Assembly: GCA_038326775.1 (NCBI GenBank)
Contig: JBBQKJ010000032.1
Coordinates: forward strand, 1 to 33,263
DNA from: DYIU01 sp038326775
GTDB taxonomy: Bacteria; Actinomycetota; Geothermincolia; Fen-727; Anoxymicrobiaceae
Length of the DNA: 33,263 nucleotides
Direction: 5' to 3'
Both the position numbers and the translations under genes were made by a program. Every line of letters begins with the position of its first letter. The first letter of the stretch is position 1. The notes below the pieces were generated by a model. That model had not been told where the DNA came from. It saw nothing but the letters and a program-made list of their open reading frames with translations, and did not search any database. Shown here piece after piece: positions 8,201-15,668 of this stretch.

Positions 8201-8747
8201 GGATATGGAGATAGCCCAGATATCACCGGAGAGAGACAAGACCACCATGACCGTTGGCGGTATGATATCCAGGCTGGAGAGGCGCTACAACAAGCAGGGT
8301 AAACCCTGGGCGAGCTTCACCCTCGAGGATTTTTCCGGAGCGGTCGAGGTGCTGGTTTTCTACAACAAGTACGAAAGCCTTGCCGAACAACTGCGAAACG
8401 ACGCGATCGTCCTTGTCAAGGGCCGGCTCGACATGCGTGATAACTCGCGCAAGCTGCTCGCAGAGGAGGTGAGACCGCTGCCGAAGGCCGGGATGAGGCC
8501 GGCACGCATGCTGCTTGTTGCCGACGCCGAGAAGTTCACTGACGACATCGCCTCCCGCGTCAAGGAGTTGCTTATGCAAAACCCGGGCAATATCCCCGTG
8601 CACCTGAGGCTCTGCGAGGACGGCGAGGAGGCTACGACCCTCAGGCTCGGTGACCTCTACTCGATAGAGGCTGGCGGCGACCTCATCGCCAAACTGAGGG
8701 CGCTCCTCGGCGAGAGCGCGGTGCGCATCGAGTATCCCGAGCTATAG
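5289..8747 (+). CDS. dnaE: DNA polymerase III alpha subunit
   Basis: The replicative polymerase (C-family), 1152 residues, which is normal for DnaE1. The N-terminal PHP domain opens with FAHLHVHTEYSILDG and contains SDHGVMYG. The palm carries catalytic Asp402 and Asp404 in LPDIDIDF and a third Asp560 in LKVDMLGLKT. Further landmarks are ALFRPGPLQSDM, VYQEQVMQIA and GGYGFNKSHSTAYA (helix-hairpin and fingers). The C-terminal OB fold (TVGGMISRLERRYNKQGKPW, then ASFTLEDFSG) and a tau-binding tail follow. The FQLASPGM motif replaces the Glu of the commoner FQLESxGM. The start may be GTG 5289 or TTG 5298, and the latter gives a family-typical MSTKFAHLHVH. No good Shine-Dalgarno sequence decides between them. 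The gene stands alone, with its own upstream gap and a convergent zinc-finger gene after it. Confidence 0.97.
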   Translation: MIVLSTKFAHLHVHTEYSILDGACRLDDVLDAAKDMGMGSLAISDHGVMYGALSFYEKAIERGIRPIIGSEVYLAPGGRLKRDSGLDEQPYHLVLLAMSNEGYLNLMRVVSRGFTEGFYYRPRVDMEVLKEHSSGLIALSACLKGEVQSRLLRDDEEGAEAALERYCGAFGEGNFYIELMDHGIPEQVRVNPPLVDLARRKGIPLVATNDVHYIRREDSRPHDHLLCIQTGKMVSEPSRLRFSNDEFYLKSPEEMEALFPDFPEALSNTVALAERCDVEISLDNVLLPRYKTPEGYDLNSYLEHLASAGVSQRYGDPPALEVAERLEKELAVIEKLDFAGYFLIVWDFVKYAKEQGIKVGPGRGSAAGSLVSYALGITTIDPLKYSLLFERFLNSERISLPDIDIDFSHFRRGEVIDYVAEKYGRDRVSPIVTFSRLKAKQAVKDVGRVMDIPYARMETITKMIPDDPKMTIDLALEQSQELRNLYETDREVHDIVDTAHSLEGMVRHASVHAAGVVIADNAIDTYSPLCLQQKSGENGNVISTQYDMYGVEKLGLLKVDMLGLKTQSLLELAVNLIKERQGIEIDIDELPMDDRDTFQLIQSGLTVGTFQLASPGMRALMRDMVPGKFEDIIALIALFRPGPLQSDMHRVFVDQKHGRKVVTYPHHSVEEILRETYGVIVYQEQVMQIAQVMARYSGLEADELRKAMAKKKSDIMFRHREKFIEGCKANEIDEATATGVFDLIEKFGGYGFNKSHSTAYAMVSYQTAYLKTHYPSEYMAALMTIYMDNQDRLIEYINECRRMGLQVRPPDIRVSAGHFTPAGSYVLFGLSAVRNVGGAVVEQIIACRDEGGPFESFMDFCDRVPASVTNKKTCESLIKAGAFDSIAPERSKLLASYDVAVSSAQRRRKEREEGQSPLFGDQDGVDDGFFDDGEAPVIPKRELLAFEKEMLGVYVSDHPLSDWREILGAHADMEIAQISPERDKTTMTVGGMISRLERRYNKQGKPWASFTLEDFSGAVEVLVFYNKYESLAEQLRNDAIVLVKGRLDMRDNSRKLLAEEVRPLPKAGMRPARMLLVADAEKFTDDIASRVKELLMQNPGNIPVHLRLCEDGEEATTLRLGDLYSIEAGGDLIAKLRALLGESAVRIEYPEL

Positions 8748-8762
8748 AAGCCTGACCCCGAT

Positions 8763-8984
8763 TCAATCAAACTTGAGGACAGTGTTCCTGTCGGGGTCGA
8801 TGAAGCAGTCGGGGCAGAAGGCCACCACCTTGCCGCCGTCGCAACCGAAACCGTAATCTTCCAGCTTCACACAGAAGTTGCAAAGTGGCATGCCGCAGCC
8901 ACGGCACACTATGACCGCGTCTGACTCCCCGCAGTAGTTGCAATCGGTTCCATCTTCGATCAACCGGACCGCCTGCCTGAACAC
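8763..8984 (-). CDS. Small B-box-like zinc-finger protein
   Basis: A 73-residue protein built almost entirely of metal-ligand pairs: CNYCG, VCRGCGMPLCNFC, then GFGCDGG and AFCPDCF. Eight cysteines fall in a cross-brace order like B-box or small treble-clef zinc fingers, enough for two zinc sites. The role is unknown; such mini-proteins can bind nucleic acid or proteins. The start is GTG 8984, or TTG 8963, which would still keep every cysteine. The same frame stays open far upstream through the antisense of hisD, but that part is not protein-like. It converges on dnaE with 15 bp between stops and is divergent from hisD with only 39 bp between starts. Confidence 0.55.
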   Translation of the reverse strand: MFRQAVRLIEDGTDCNYCGESDAVIVCRGCGMPLCNFCVKLEDYGFGCDGGKVVAFCPDCFIDPDRNTVLKFD

Positions 8985-8993
8985 TATTGTTAG

Positions 8994-9016
8994 GTTATAC
9001 TTCGATAGTCGAAAGG
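8994..9016. promoter_or_regulatory. Divergent promoter/operator between the zinc-finger gene and hisD
   Basis: The 39 bp between the two divergent starts contain TATACT on the plus strand (8996-9001) and TATAAC on the minus strand (8999-8994), both 5/6 matches to -10 boxes. Beside them is a small palindrome, ttcga-tag-tcgaa (9002-9014), which could be an operator. No good -35 boxes are seen. A minus-strand transcript from TATAAC would begin only a few bases before the GTG, that is, nearly leaderless. Confidence 0.3.
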
Positions 9017-9023
9017 CTTCGAG

Positions 9024-10316
9024 ATGATGATAACGGCGCACTACATTCCAGGGCAAGAGGATATATCGGGAACGCTGGAGGCGGTCCGGGAGCGCTCGCT
9101 CGTTCCCGCCGGGACCGAAAGCGCGGTAATGCGGATAATCGAGGCCGTCCGGGAACGGGGTGACGGGGCCCTGCTCGAGATGACGCTGAGATTTGACGGG
9201 GTGAGCCTGGAAGGTTCCAGCCTGGAGGTGCCGGCGGGGGAGAGGCGCGCCGCCTGGGAGGCGCTCGATACCGAGACGAGGGAAGCCCTGGCCAGAGCCG
9301 AGAGCCGTATCGCCCTGTTCGCTCGAGAGAGCCTCGCCTGCGACTGGCTGAAAGAGGTAGCCCCGGGGCTCACGGTAGGGCAGGCGCACCGCCCGCTCGA
9401 TATCGTCGGCCTCTACGTGCCCGGGGGAAGGTACCCGTACCCCTCGACAGTGCTCATGACAGGCGTGCTCGCCCGTGAGGCCGGAGTCGCTCAGATCGTA
9501 TTCTGCGTTCCGCCGGGCCGGGGCGGCGAGATAGACGCCGCGACCCTCGCCGCCACAACCCTGGTTGGCGAGTGCCGCGTGTTCAGGGCAGGCGGGGCGC
9601 AGGCTATAGCGGCCATGGCTTACGGGACCGAGACGATACCCCGCTGCCGGATGATAGCGGGGCCCGGCAACGTGTACGTGGCGACCGCGAAGCGGCTTCT
9701 TTCGAGCGTCGTCAGCATAGACCTGGAAGCGGGGCCCAGTGAGATCGCCGCCTACGTGGATGGTTCCGTGGATATTGCCTACCCGGCCGCGGACATGCTT
9801 GCCCAGCTGGAGCACGACCCGCAGGCGCTCGCGGTTATCGTGTCCGAGCACGAGGAAGTGCTCGAGTCCGCCGGCGGGGTTCTTGCCGGCCTCGATGACG
9901 GCATGAGCGATGAGGCTGGCGCCGGCGGGATTGTCCACCTGGTCCGCTGCGCCTCATCGGAGCTGTCCGTCGAGTTTCTGAACGAACTCGCCCCCGAGCA
10001 CCTGGAGCTGATGGTGGAAGACGCGCAGTCCCTGCTTCCCGACATACGGTCGGCCGGATGCGTGTTTATCGGTCCGTTCTCCGCGGTAGCGCTGGGCGAC
10101 TACGTGGCGGGGCCCAGCCACGTCCTGCCGACCGCGGGGACCGCCGCGCGCCTCTCCGGGCTGAACGCCGGTGATTTCAGGCGCGTCATGAACGTTATTT
10201 CGTATGAAAAGGAGGCCTTCGACGCCGACGCGCACGTGGCTATGCTTCTGGCCGGCCTCGAGGGCTTGAAGAGCCACGTTATGTCACTGGACGTGAGAAA
10301 GAGACCGCGAGATTAG
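9024..10316 (+). CDS. hisD: Histidinol dehydrogenase
   Basis: Catalyses the last two steps of histidine synthesis, histidinol to histidine, with NAD and zinc. The 430-residue length is normal. Landmarks are DIVGLYVPGGRYPYPSTVLM (NAD site), FRAGGAQAIAAMAYGT and IAGPGNVYVATAKR. LEAGPSEIAAYVD, LAQLEHDPQA (zinc-ligand region), LNELAPEHLEL (catalytic Glu-His pair) and GDYVAGPSHVLPT follow. The start is one of two adjacent ATGs (9024 or 9027) after gaaagg. It heads the histidine cluster. hisB follows after 28 bp, and the hisC gene that usually lies between them in actinobacteria is absent. Confidence 0.97.
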   Translation: MMITAHYIPGQEDISGTLEAVRERSLVPAGTESAVMRIIEAVRERGDGALLEMTLRFDGVSLEGSSLEVPAGERRAAWEALDTETREALARAESRIALFARESLACDWLKEVAPGLTVGQAHRPLDIVGLYVPGGRYPYPSTVLMTGVLAREAGVAQIVFCVPPGRGGEIDAATLAATTLVGECRVFRAGGAQAIAAMAYGTETIPRCRMIAGPGNVYVATAKRLLSSVVSIDLEAGPSEIAAYVDGSVDIAYPAADMLAQLEHDPQALAVIVSEHEEVLESAGGVLAGLDDGMSDEAGAGGIVHLVRCASSELSVEFLNELAPEHLELMVEDAQSLLPDIRSAGCVFIGPFSAVALGDYVAGPSHVLPTAGTAARLSGLNAGDFRRVMNVISYEKEAFDADAHVAMLLAGLEGLKSHVMSLDVRKRPRD

Positions 10317-10344
10317 AATCGCCGCCGAGCTGGGAGGTTTACGG

Positions 10345-10932
10345 GTGCCACGAAAAGGGCAGTGCGAGCGAAAAACAAGAGAGACCCGGATTATCGTCAA
10401 GCTCGACCTCGACGGGAGCGGCGCGGCGGAGTTGTCCACCGGGCTGCCCTTTTTCGACCACATGCTCGAGCTCATGTTCCGCCACGCTCTCATCGACATC
10501 GACCTGTCGGCGACGGGCGACCTGGATGTCGACGGGCACCACACCGTTGAGGACACGGGCCTCGCAATCGGCAGCGCCCTGGCGGGGGCGCTCGGTGAAA
10601 AGAGGGGCATAACGAGGTTCGGATCGAGCCTTGTTCCGATGGACGAATGCCTGGCCGAGGTCGCCATCGACATAAGCGGGCGCCCGCACCTGGCTTACGA
10701 GGTTCAACTCGAGCCCGAGCCGCTAGGCAACTTCGACCCCGCGCTGGCGCGGGAGTTTCTACAGGGGTTTGTCAACCAGGCCGAGCTCACCATGCACGTG
10801 GAGCTGCGCAGGGGGGGAGGGGTCCACCACTGCCTGGAGGCCGTGTTCAAGGCAGTCGGGCGCGCGCTCAAGGCGGCGGTCGCTATCGACCCCCGTGTGA
10901 GCGGCGTGCCCAGCACAAAAGGAAGTCTCTGA
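10345..10932 (+). CDS. hisB: Imidazoleglycerol-phosphate dehydratase
   Basis: Dehydrates imidazole glycerol phosphate to imidazole acetol phosphate using a two-manganese site. This is the 195-residue monofunctional form, without the phosphatase domain seen in enterobacteria. Both duplicated metal-binding halves are visible: LPFFDHMLELMFRHAL and DVDGHHTVEDTGLAIG in the first, HVELRRGGGVHHCLEAVFKA in the second. GTG 10345 is chosen because ggaggt lies at good spacing upstream and the product starts at the usual family position. Its stop codon (TGA, 10930-10932) shares its final A with the hisH ATG, indicating translational coupling. Confidence 0.96.
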   Translation: MPRKGQCERKTRETRIIVKLDLDGSGAAELSTGLPFFDHMLELMFRHALIDIDLSATGDLDVDGHHTVEDTGLAIGSALAGALGEKRGITRFGSSLVPMDECLAEVAIDISGRPHLAYEVQLEPEPLGNFDPALAREFLQGFVNQAELTMHVELRRGGGVHHCLEAVFKAVGRALKAAVAIDPRVSGVPSTKGSL

Positions 10933-11552
10933 TGCCCACCGTCGGTATAGTCGACTACGGCATGGGCAACTTGAGGAGTGTCGAAAAAGGGCTCCTGAAG
11001 GTCGGGGTCGACGCCGAACTATGCGCCGAGGCCGGCAAGCTCGGCTCGTATGACGGCCTGGTGCTGCCAGGGGTGGGGGCTTTCGGAGACGCGATAGACC
11101 ACCTCAGGAGCGGGGGCATGGACAGTGCCCTGCTCGAGTTCATAGACTCCGGGCGCCATCTGCTCGGGATATGCCTGGGCCTCCAATTGCTCTTCGATTA
11201 CAGCGACGAGCACGGCAGGAACCAGGGGCTCGGGGTCATCCCCGGGAGGGTTGTAAGGCTGCCGGACACGGTCAAGGTGCCCCACATGGGCTGGAACGTA
11301 CTCAACATCAAGCGCGACGTTCCCCTTTTCAAGGGCATCGCCAGCGGCAGCCGTTTCTACTTTGTGCACTCGTTCTACTGCGAGCCCGCCGGCGAGGAGT
11401 GGACCATCGGCACGACTTCCCACGGCCTGGAGTTCACCTGCGCCGCGGGCCGGGATAACGTCTGGGGCCTGCAGTTCCACCCGGAGAAATCCAGCCACCT
11501 CGGGCTCGGGATACTCGCTAACTTCGGCAGGATGGTGGCTGAAGGACAATGA
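10932..11552 (+). CDS. hisH: Imidazole glycerol phosphate synthase, glutaminase subunit
   Basis: A class I glutamine amidotransferase that supplies ammonia to HisF. The 206 residues begin GIVDYGMGNLRSVEKGL. The oxyanion strand is VLPGVGAFGDA, the nucleophile Cys lies in LLGICLGLQLLF, and the His-Glu pair in LQFHPEKSS; PHMGWN is also conserved. The start at 10932 overlaps the hisB stop by one base. The frame is open further upstream but only as a shadow of hisB. The 3' end overlaps hisA by four bases (ATGA). Confidence 0.97.
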   Translation: MPTVGIVDYGMGNLRSVEKGLLKVGVDAELCAEAGKLGSYDGLVLPGVGAFGDAIDHLRSGGMDSALLEFIDSGRHLLGICLGLQLLFDYSDEHGRNQGLGVIPGRVVRLPDTVKVPHMGWNVLNIKRDVPLFKGIASGSRFYFVHSFYCEPAGEEWTIGTTSHGLEFTCAAGRDNVWGLQFHPEKSSHLGLGILANFGRMVAEGQ

Positions 11553-12298
11553 AATGTGAATTCACGGTGATCCCGGCAGTGGACATAAGGGGCGGCAGAT
11601 GCGTGCGCTTGTTTCAGGGGCTTCCCGGTGAGGAGACCGTTTTCTCGGAGGACCCCCTCGGCGCGGCCGAGCGCTGGCAGAGTGAGGGCGCGAGTTATCT
11701 GCACGTAGTGGACCTCGACGGTGCTTTCGAGGGAAGACCTGTTAACAATGAATTGATCGTGGAAATCGCCGGGCGGCTGTCCATTCCCGTCGAGGTGGGT
11801 GGAGGCATCCGCACAGCCGAATCGGCGCGCTCCTATATCGATGGAGGCGTTGACCGCGTCGTCATGGGAACCGCCGCTTTCGAGGACCCTGGTATGCTTT
11901 CCGATATGGCCGGCGAACTAGGCGAACGCCTGGTGGTCGGTGTCGACGTAAAGGATGGACGGGTCGCGGTGGCGGGCTGGACGGAGACCGGCGTACAGGG
12001 GCCCCTCGAAGCCGTAGAGATGCTCGCCTCCGCTGGAGTACGGCGCGTGATCTACACCGACACGAGCAAAGACGGGACACTGAAGGGGCCGAACCTCGCC
12101 GCGATAGAGCAGATCGCACGCGCGTGCCGCGTGCCCTTGATCGCCTCCGGTGGCGTCGGCGAGCTCGAAGACATCGCGCGCGTGTCGAGCATGGGCGCGC
12201 TCGGGATCGAGGGTATCATCGTGGGGATGGCCCTGTACAAGAGGAAGTTCACGCTTGCCGAAGCTCAGCTGGCGGCAAGGGAAAGGAGCGCCGGCTGA
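11549..12298 (+). CDS. hisA: ProFAR isomerase (HisA or bifunctional PriA)
   Basis: A (beta/alpha)8-barrel isomerase that converts ProFAR to PRFAR. The 249 residues start FTVIPAVDIRGGRCVRLFQG, with the catalytic Asp in PAVDIRGG. ETVFSEDPLGAAERW, LHVVDLDGAFEGRP, VEVGGGIRT and a second-half YTDTSKDGTLKGPN (general acid Asp) follow, and SGGVGELEDI forms the phosphate site. In many actinobacteria the orthologue PriA also performs the TrpF reaction. The sequence alone does not settle this, and no trp gene is present here. The start overlaps the hisH stop (ATGA) and the stop overlaps hisF by one base. Confidence 0.95.
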   Translation: MKCEFTVIPAVDIRGGRCVRLFQGLPGEETVFSEDPLGAAERWQSEGASYLHVVDLDGAFEGRPVNNELIVEIAGRLSIPVEVGGGIRTAESARSYIDGGVDRVVMGTAAFEDPGMLSDMAGELGERLVVGVDVKDGRVAVAGWTETGVQGPLEAVEMLASAGVRRVIYTDTSKDGTLKGPNLAAIEQIARACRVPLIASGGVGELEDIARVSSMGALGIEGIIVGMALYKRKFTLAEAQLAARERSAG

Positions 12299-13053
12299 TG
12301 CTCGCCAAGAGGATAATACCGTGCCTCGACGTTGAAAGCGGCAGGGTCGTAAAAGGCGTGCACTTCGTCAACCTTCGCGACGCCGGTGATCCCGTGGAGC
12401 TTGCCTCTTTCTACGACCGCGAGGGTGCCGACGAGCTGGTATTCCTTGACATCACCGCTTCACATGAGGGGCGAGACACCTTAGTTGAGCTGGCGGGCAG
12501 GACCGGCGACGAGGTCTTCATCCCGTACACCATCGGTGGCGGCATCAGCACGCTTGAGGACATCAGGAACATCCTCAAGGCCGGCGCCGACAAGGTCTCA
12601 ATCAACACCGCGGCGGTAGACGACCCGTCGCTCATCACCAGGGCCTCCGAGAGGTTTGGCAACCAGTGCGTGGTCGTGGCCATAGACGGGCGTGGGCGGG
12701 GCGACGGCACCTGGGAGGTCTATACACACGGTGGCCGAAAACCGGCCGGCGTGGATGTCCTTGAATGGGCCAGAAGGGTCGAGCGGCTGGGGGCCGGCGA
12801 GATAATGCTTACCAGCATGGACCGCGACGGAACGAAGCTGGGCTACGACCTTCCAATGACAAAGGCGGTCTGCCGGGCGGTTTCGATACCTGTCATCGCC
12901 AGCGGCGGGGCCGGCAATCTCGAGCATCTCGTCGAGGCGATAGAAGAGACGGGCTGTGACGCGGTTCTGGCGGCAAGCATCTTCCACTACGGCGAGCACA
13001 GTATCGCCGGGGCGAAGAAGCTGCTTGCCTCTCGTGGAATCGTGGTGCGTTGA
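12298..13053 (+). CDS. hisF: Imidazole glycerol phosphate synthase, cyclase subunit
   Basis: Couples ammonia from HisH to PRFAR, giving imidazole glycerol phosphate and AICAR. The 251 residues carry the family N-terminus LAKRIIPCLDVESGRVVKGV (catalytic Asp in CLDV). VNLRDAGDPVELA, LVFLDITAS, YTIGGGIST, VVVAIDGRGRG (second catalytic Asp), TSMDRDGTKLGYD and VIASGGAGNLEHL follow. ATG 12298 overlaps the hisA stop, and the apparent upstream extension is a hisA shadow. It ends the five-gene his run; a transporter operon follows on the same strand after 69 bp. Confidence 0.97.
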   Translation: MLAKRIIPCLDVESGRVVKGVHFVNLRDAGDPVELASFYDREGADELVFLDITASHEGRDTLVELAGRTGDEVFIPYTIGGGISTLEDIRNILKAGADKVSINTAAVDDPSLITRASERFGNQCVVVAIDGRGRGDGTWEVYTHGGRKPAGVDVLEWARRVERLGAGEIMLTSMDRDGTKLGYDLPMTKAVCRAVSIPVIASGGAGNLEHLVEAIEETGCDAVLAASIFHYGEHSIAGAKKLLASRGIVVR

Positions 13054-13122
13054 TGAATGCCTGTTGATAGGAGCGAGCGTTCTACCGGCTTCGGAACAGA
13101 GGCTTGAAACAGGAGGCTGCGT

Positions 13123-14361
13123 GTGATGTCCAGGGCAAAGGGTCTTCGGGTTCTGCTCAACTGCTTCATATGCATGGTGTTTGTCGCCCCCATGTTGCTT
13201 TCGGGCTGCGGAGGAGCCGGCAAGGCCAGGGTGTACAAGGTAGGGGTCCTTCTCTCCTTGTCAGGGCCCGCCGCGCCTCTCGGGCAACCCGAGCAGCGTT
13301 CCATCGACCTGCTGAAAGCCGACCTCGACAAGGCGGGGGGTGTAAATGGCGGTACGGTGGAGTTCATGATCGAAGACGACGAGAGTGACCCGCAGAAGGC
13401 GAACCTGGCGGTCACCAGACTCATCGAACAGGAAGGCGCCATAGCGGTGATAGGAAGCAGCACCACCGGTGCGACACTGGCGGTAGCGCCCACCGCCGAG
13501 AGAAAGCAGGTCCCGGTGGTGTGCATGGCCGCGGGAAGTAAGCTCACCCAACCCACGCGCAGGTGGCTTTTCAGCGTCGCGCCAAGCGACGCCCTGGTCA
13601 TCAGGCGCGTGCTCATCTACTTCAGAGACGAGCTCAAAGTCAAGAACGTGGCGGTGCTCCACGACTCCAACGCGTACGGCACCGGGGGCGCCGACGAGTT
13701 CAAGTCCAGGGCCCCGTCTTCTGGGGTGAATGTCGTTGCCAGTGAGAGCTACGGATCGGCTGACACCGACATGACAGCCCAGCTGACCAAGATAGCGCAG
13801 ACCGACGCGCAGGCCATGCTGGTCTGGGGAACCAACCCCGGCCCCGCCTCGATCGCCAGGAACATGCAGCAACTGGGCATCACGCTGCCTTTCGTCGGCT
13901 CCTCGGGGATTGCGAACAGGAAGTTCATCGAGCTGGCGGGGCCCGCGGCCAACGGGGTGGTATTCCCGGCGAGCCGCATCATACTACCGTCCACCATCCC
14001 GTCCGGGAGCGACTGGGCCAGATCGGTAGGGCGCTTCTCCGCGGAATACAAGAAGAAGTACGATGTCGACATCGACACCTTCGCCGCCCACGGGTGGGAC
14101 GCCGGCAACATCGTCCTCAACGCTTTGAAATCGGCTGGCGATGACAGCCAGGAGATCCGAGACGTGATAGAGAGGACGACCCGGTACGCGGGCGCGGACG
14201 GCGTATTCACCTATACCTCGAAGGACCACGCGGGCTTGAAGCTTGACGCGCTTGTGATGGTCAAGATAGAAAACGGGCAGTGGGTGGAGGACAAGCACCA
14301 GGCACGTGTCAGCCCGTCTGTGGACTTTGCGGCGGCGTTATGGTTAAATCTTCCACTATAG
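13123..14361 (+). CDS. ABC transporter substrate-binding lipoprotein, LivJ/LivK type (copy 1)
   Basis: A periplasmic-binding-protein type I fold, 412 residues, for branched-chain amino acids or related ligands. A lipoprotein signal peptide is clear: basic start, hydrophobic core, and lipobox LLSGC at about residues 26-30. Mature-domain landmarks are VGVLLSLSGPAAPLGQPEQR, AVIGSSTTGATLAVAPTAE, VLHDSNAYGTGGADEF and VWGTNPGPASIARNM. The start is GTG 13123 or ATG 13126 after aggagg. It is closely related to the next gene, with long identical blocks. Its last 20 or so residues (from about HQARVSPSVD) have no counterpart in copy 2 and may be a drifted tail. The natural ligand is unknown. Confidence 0.9.
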   Translation: MMSRAKGLRVLLNCFICMVFVAPMLLSGCGGAGKARVYKVGVLLSLSGPAAPLGQPEQRSIDLLKADLDKAGGVNGGTVEFMIEDDESDPQKANLAVTRLIEQEGAIAVIGSSTTGATLAVAPTAERKQVPVVCMAAGSKLTQPTRRWLFSVAPSDALVIRRVLIYFRDELKVKNVAVLHDSNAYGTGGADEFKSRAPSSGVNVVASESYGSADTDMTAQLTKIAQTDAQAMLVWGTNPGPASIARNMQQLGITLPFVGSSGIANRKFIELAGPAANGVVFPASRIILPSTIPSGSDWARSVGRFSAEYKKKYDVDIDTFAAHGWDAGNIVLNALKSAGDDSQEIRDVIERTTRYAGADGVFTYTSKDHAGLKLDALVMVKIENGQWVEDKHQARVSPSVDFAAALWLNLPL

Positions 14362-14404
14362 TTTCACTTGGCACTGGCGCGGGATAAGAACATGGGAGGG
14401 ATGC

Positions 14405-15592
14405 ATGGAGATCAATAAATCCACTACTAAAGTGTTGGTACTGGCAACATGCCTGATGGTGGCCGTCTCGCTGTCGGCCATCGGATGCGGCCAGCAGAAG
14501 GTGGACACCTCAAAGGAGGTCTTCAAGATCGGCGCGGTGCTCTCGCTTTCGGGCCCCGCCGCGCCGCTTGGACAGCCCGAGCAGCGGGCCTTGATGCTGC
14601 TGCAGGATAATCTCAACTCCGGGGCGGGGGTCAACGGACACAAGGTCGAGTTCATCTTCGAGGACGACGAGAGCCAGCCCGAGAAGGCCAAGGCCGCCAT
14701 CACCAGGCTCATCAACCAGGAGAAGGTTGCGGCAGTTATAGGCAGCAGCACCACCGGGGCGACCCTGGCGATGGCCCCCGTGGCACAGTCCAGCAAGGTG
14801 GCGCTGGTCTGCTGCGCGGCGGGCACCAAGATAACCCAGCCGGTCGTTTCCTATGTTTTCCGCACGCCGCCTACCGACTCGATGGCAATAACCAAAGTGC
14901 TTGATTACCTGAAAGGTACGCTGAAGGTAAAGAAGATAGCGATACTTCACGACTCTAACGCTTTCGGGACGGGGGGCGCGGACGAACTCTCGCAGAAGGC
15001 GCCGGGTTCCGGCATAGAGGTGGTGTCTCGCGAAAGCTACGGCTCAACCGACACCGATATGACCGCCCAGCTCACCAAGATAAAGGGAACCCCGGCCCAG
15101 GCGATAGTGGTGTGGGGCACCAACCCCGGACCGGCCTCCATCGCCAAGAACATGCAGCAGCTTGGCATTACCATACCGTTTATCGGAAGCCACGGAATAG
15201 CCAACAAGAAATTCATCGAGCTCGCTGGCCCCGCGGCTAACGGCGTGGTGTTCCCCGCAGGGAAGCTGCTTATTCCGAGCTCGATCACCGAGGGCAGCGA
15301 CTGGCGGAAAGCCGTCGATGAGTTCGCCAAGGAGTACAAGGCCAAATACAACATGGAAACCGACACATTCGCCGCCCATGGGTACGACGCCGGGCTACTC
15401 ATAACCACCGCGATGAAGACGGCAGGCAACGATCGGGTGAAACTGCGCGACCAGATAGAGCAGACAGAAGGCGTTGTCGGAATCGACGGCGTATTCACCT
15501 ACTCGCCCACCAACCACGACGGGCTAAAGACTTCCGACCTGATCATGATAGAAATCAATAACGGGGCGTGGGCGGAAATAAAGTCCTCCTGA
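14405..15592 (+). CDS. ABC transporter substrate-binding lipoprotein, LivJ/LivK type (copy 2)
   Basis: A 395-residue paralogue of the preceding gene. The signal peptide has lipobox LSAIGC, so the mature protein is a lipid-anchored binding protein. Shared blocks include LSLSGPAAPLGQPEQR, FEDDESQPEKAKAAITRL, VIGSSTTGATLA, FGTGGADEL, YGSTDTDMTAQLTKI and KFIELAGPAANGVVFPA. By eye well over half the residues are identical to copy 1. Differences concentrate between about residues 125 and 165, so ligand preference may differ. A gggaggg Shine-Dalgarno sequence precedes ATG 14405. It is separated from the permease genes by a strong hairpin at 15623-15654. Confidence 0.92.
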   Translation: MEINKSTTKVLVLATCLMVAVSLSAIGCGQQKVDTSKEVFKIGAVLSLSGPAAPLGQPEQRALMLLQDNLNSGAGVNGHKVEFIFEDDESQPEKAKAAITRLINQEKVAAVIGSSTTGATLAMAPVAQSSKVALVCCAAGTKITQPVVSYVFRTPPTDSMAITKVLDYLKGTLKVKKIAILHDSNAFGTGGADELSQKAPGSGIEVVSRESYGSTDTDMTAQLTKIKGTPAQAIVVWGTNPGPASIAKNMQQLGITIPFIGSHGIANKKFIELAGPAANGVVFPAGKLLIPSSITEGSDWRKAVDEFAKEYKAKYNMETDTFAAHGYDAGLLITTAMKTAGNDRVKLRDQIEQTEGVVGIDGVFTYSPTNHDGLKTSDLIMIEINNGAWAEIKSS

Positions 15593-15622
15593 GCAGCGCA
15601 AGATAGAATAAAGTACAATTTG

Positions 15623-15654
15623 ATCAGGCTGGGTCTTTGCGGGCCCGGCCTGAT
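15623..15654 (+). terminator. Stem-loop between binding-protein and permease genes (attenuator-like)
   Basis: Twelve bases at 15623-15634 (atcaggctgggt) pair with 15643-15654 (gcccggcctgat), with two G-U pairs and an eight-base loop. No uninterrupted U tract follows, so it may act as a partial terminator or as a 3' mRNA stabiliser. Such hairpins often set the excess of binding protein over membrane components in ABC operons. That role is inferred from position. Confidence 0.55.
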
Positions 15655-15668
15655 TTGCTGACATATCG

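Noticed and set aside
8985..9938. The upstream 300 or so codons of the minus-strand frame ending at 8763
   Set aside because: They are antisense to hisD and not protein-like; only the last 66-73 residues with the cysteine pairs look real.
12124..12297. hisF, hisH and thrS starting further upstream in their open frames
   Set aside because: The extensions overlap hisA, hisB and tRNA-Val respectively and read as shadows; internal ATGs with overlaps or Shine-Dalgarno sequences fit the families.
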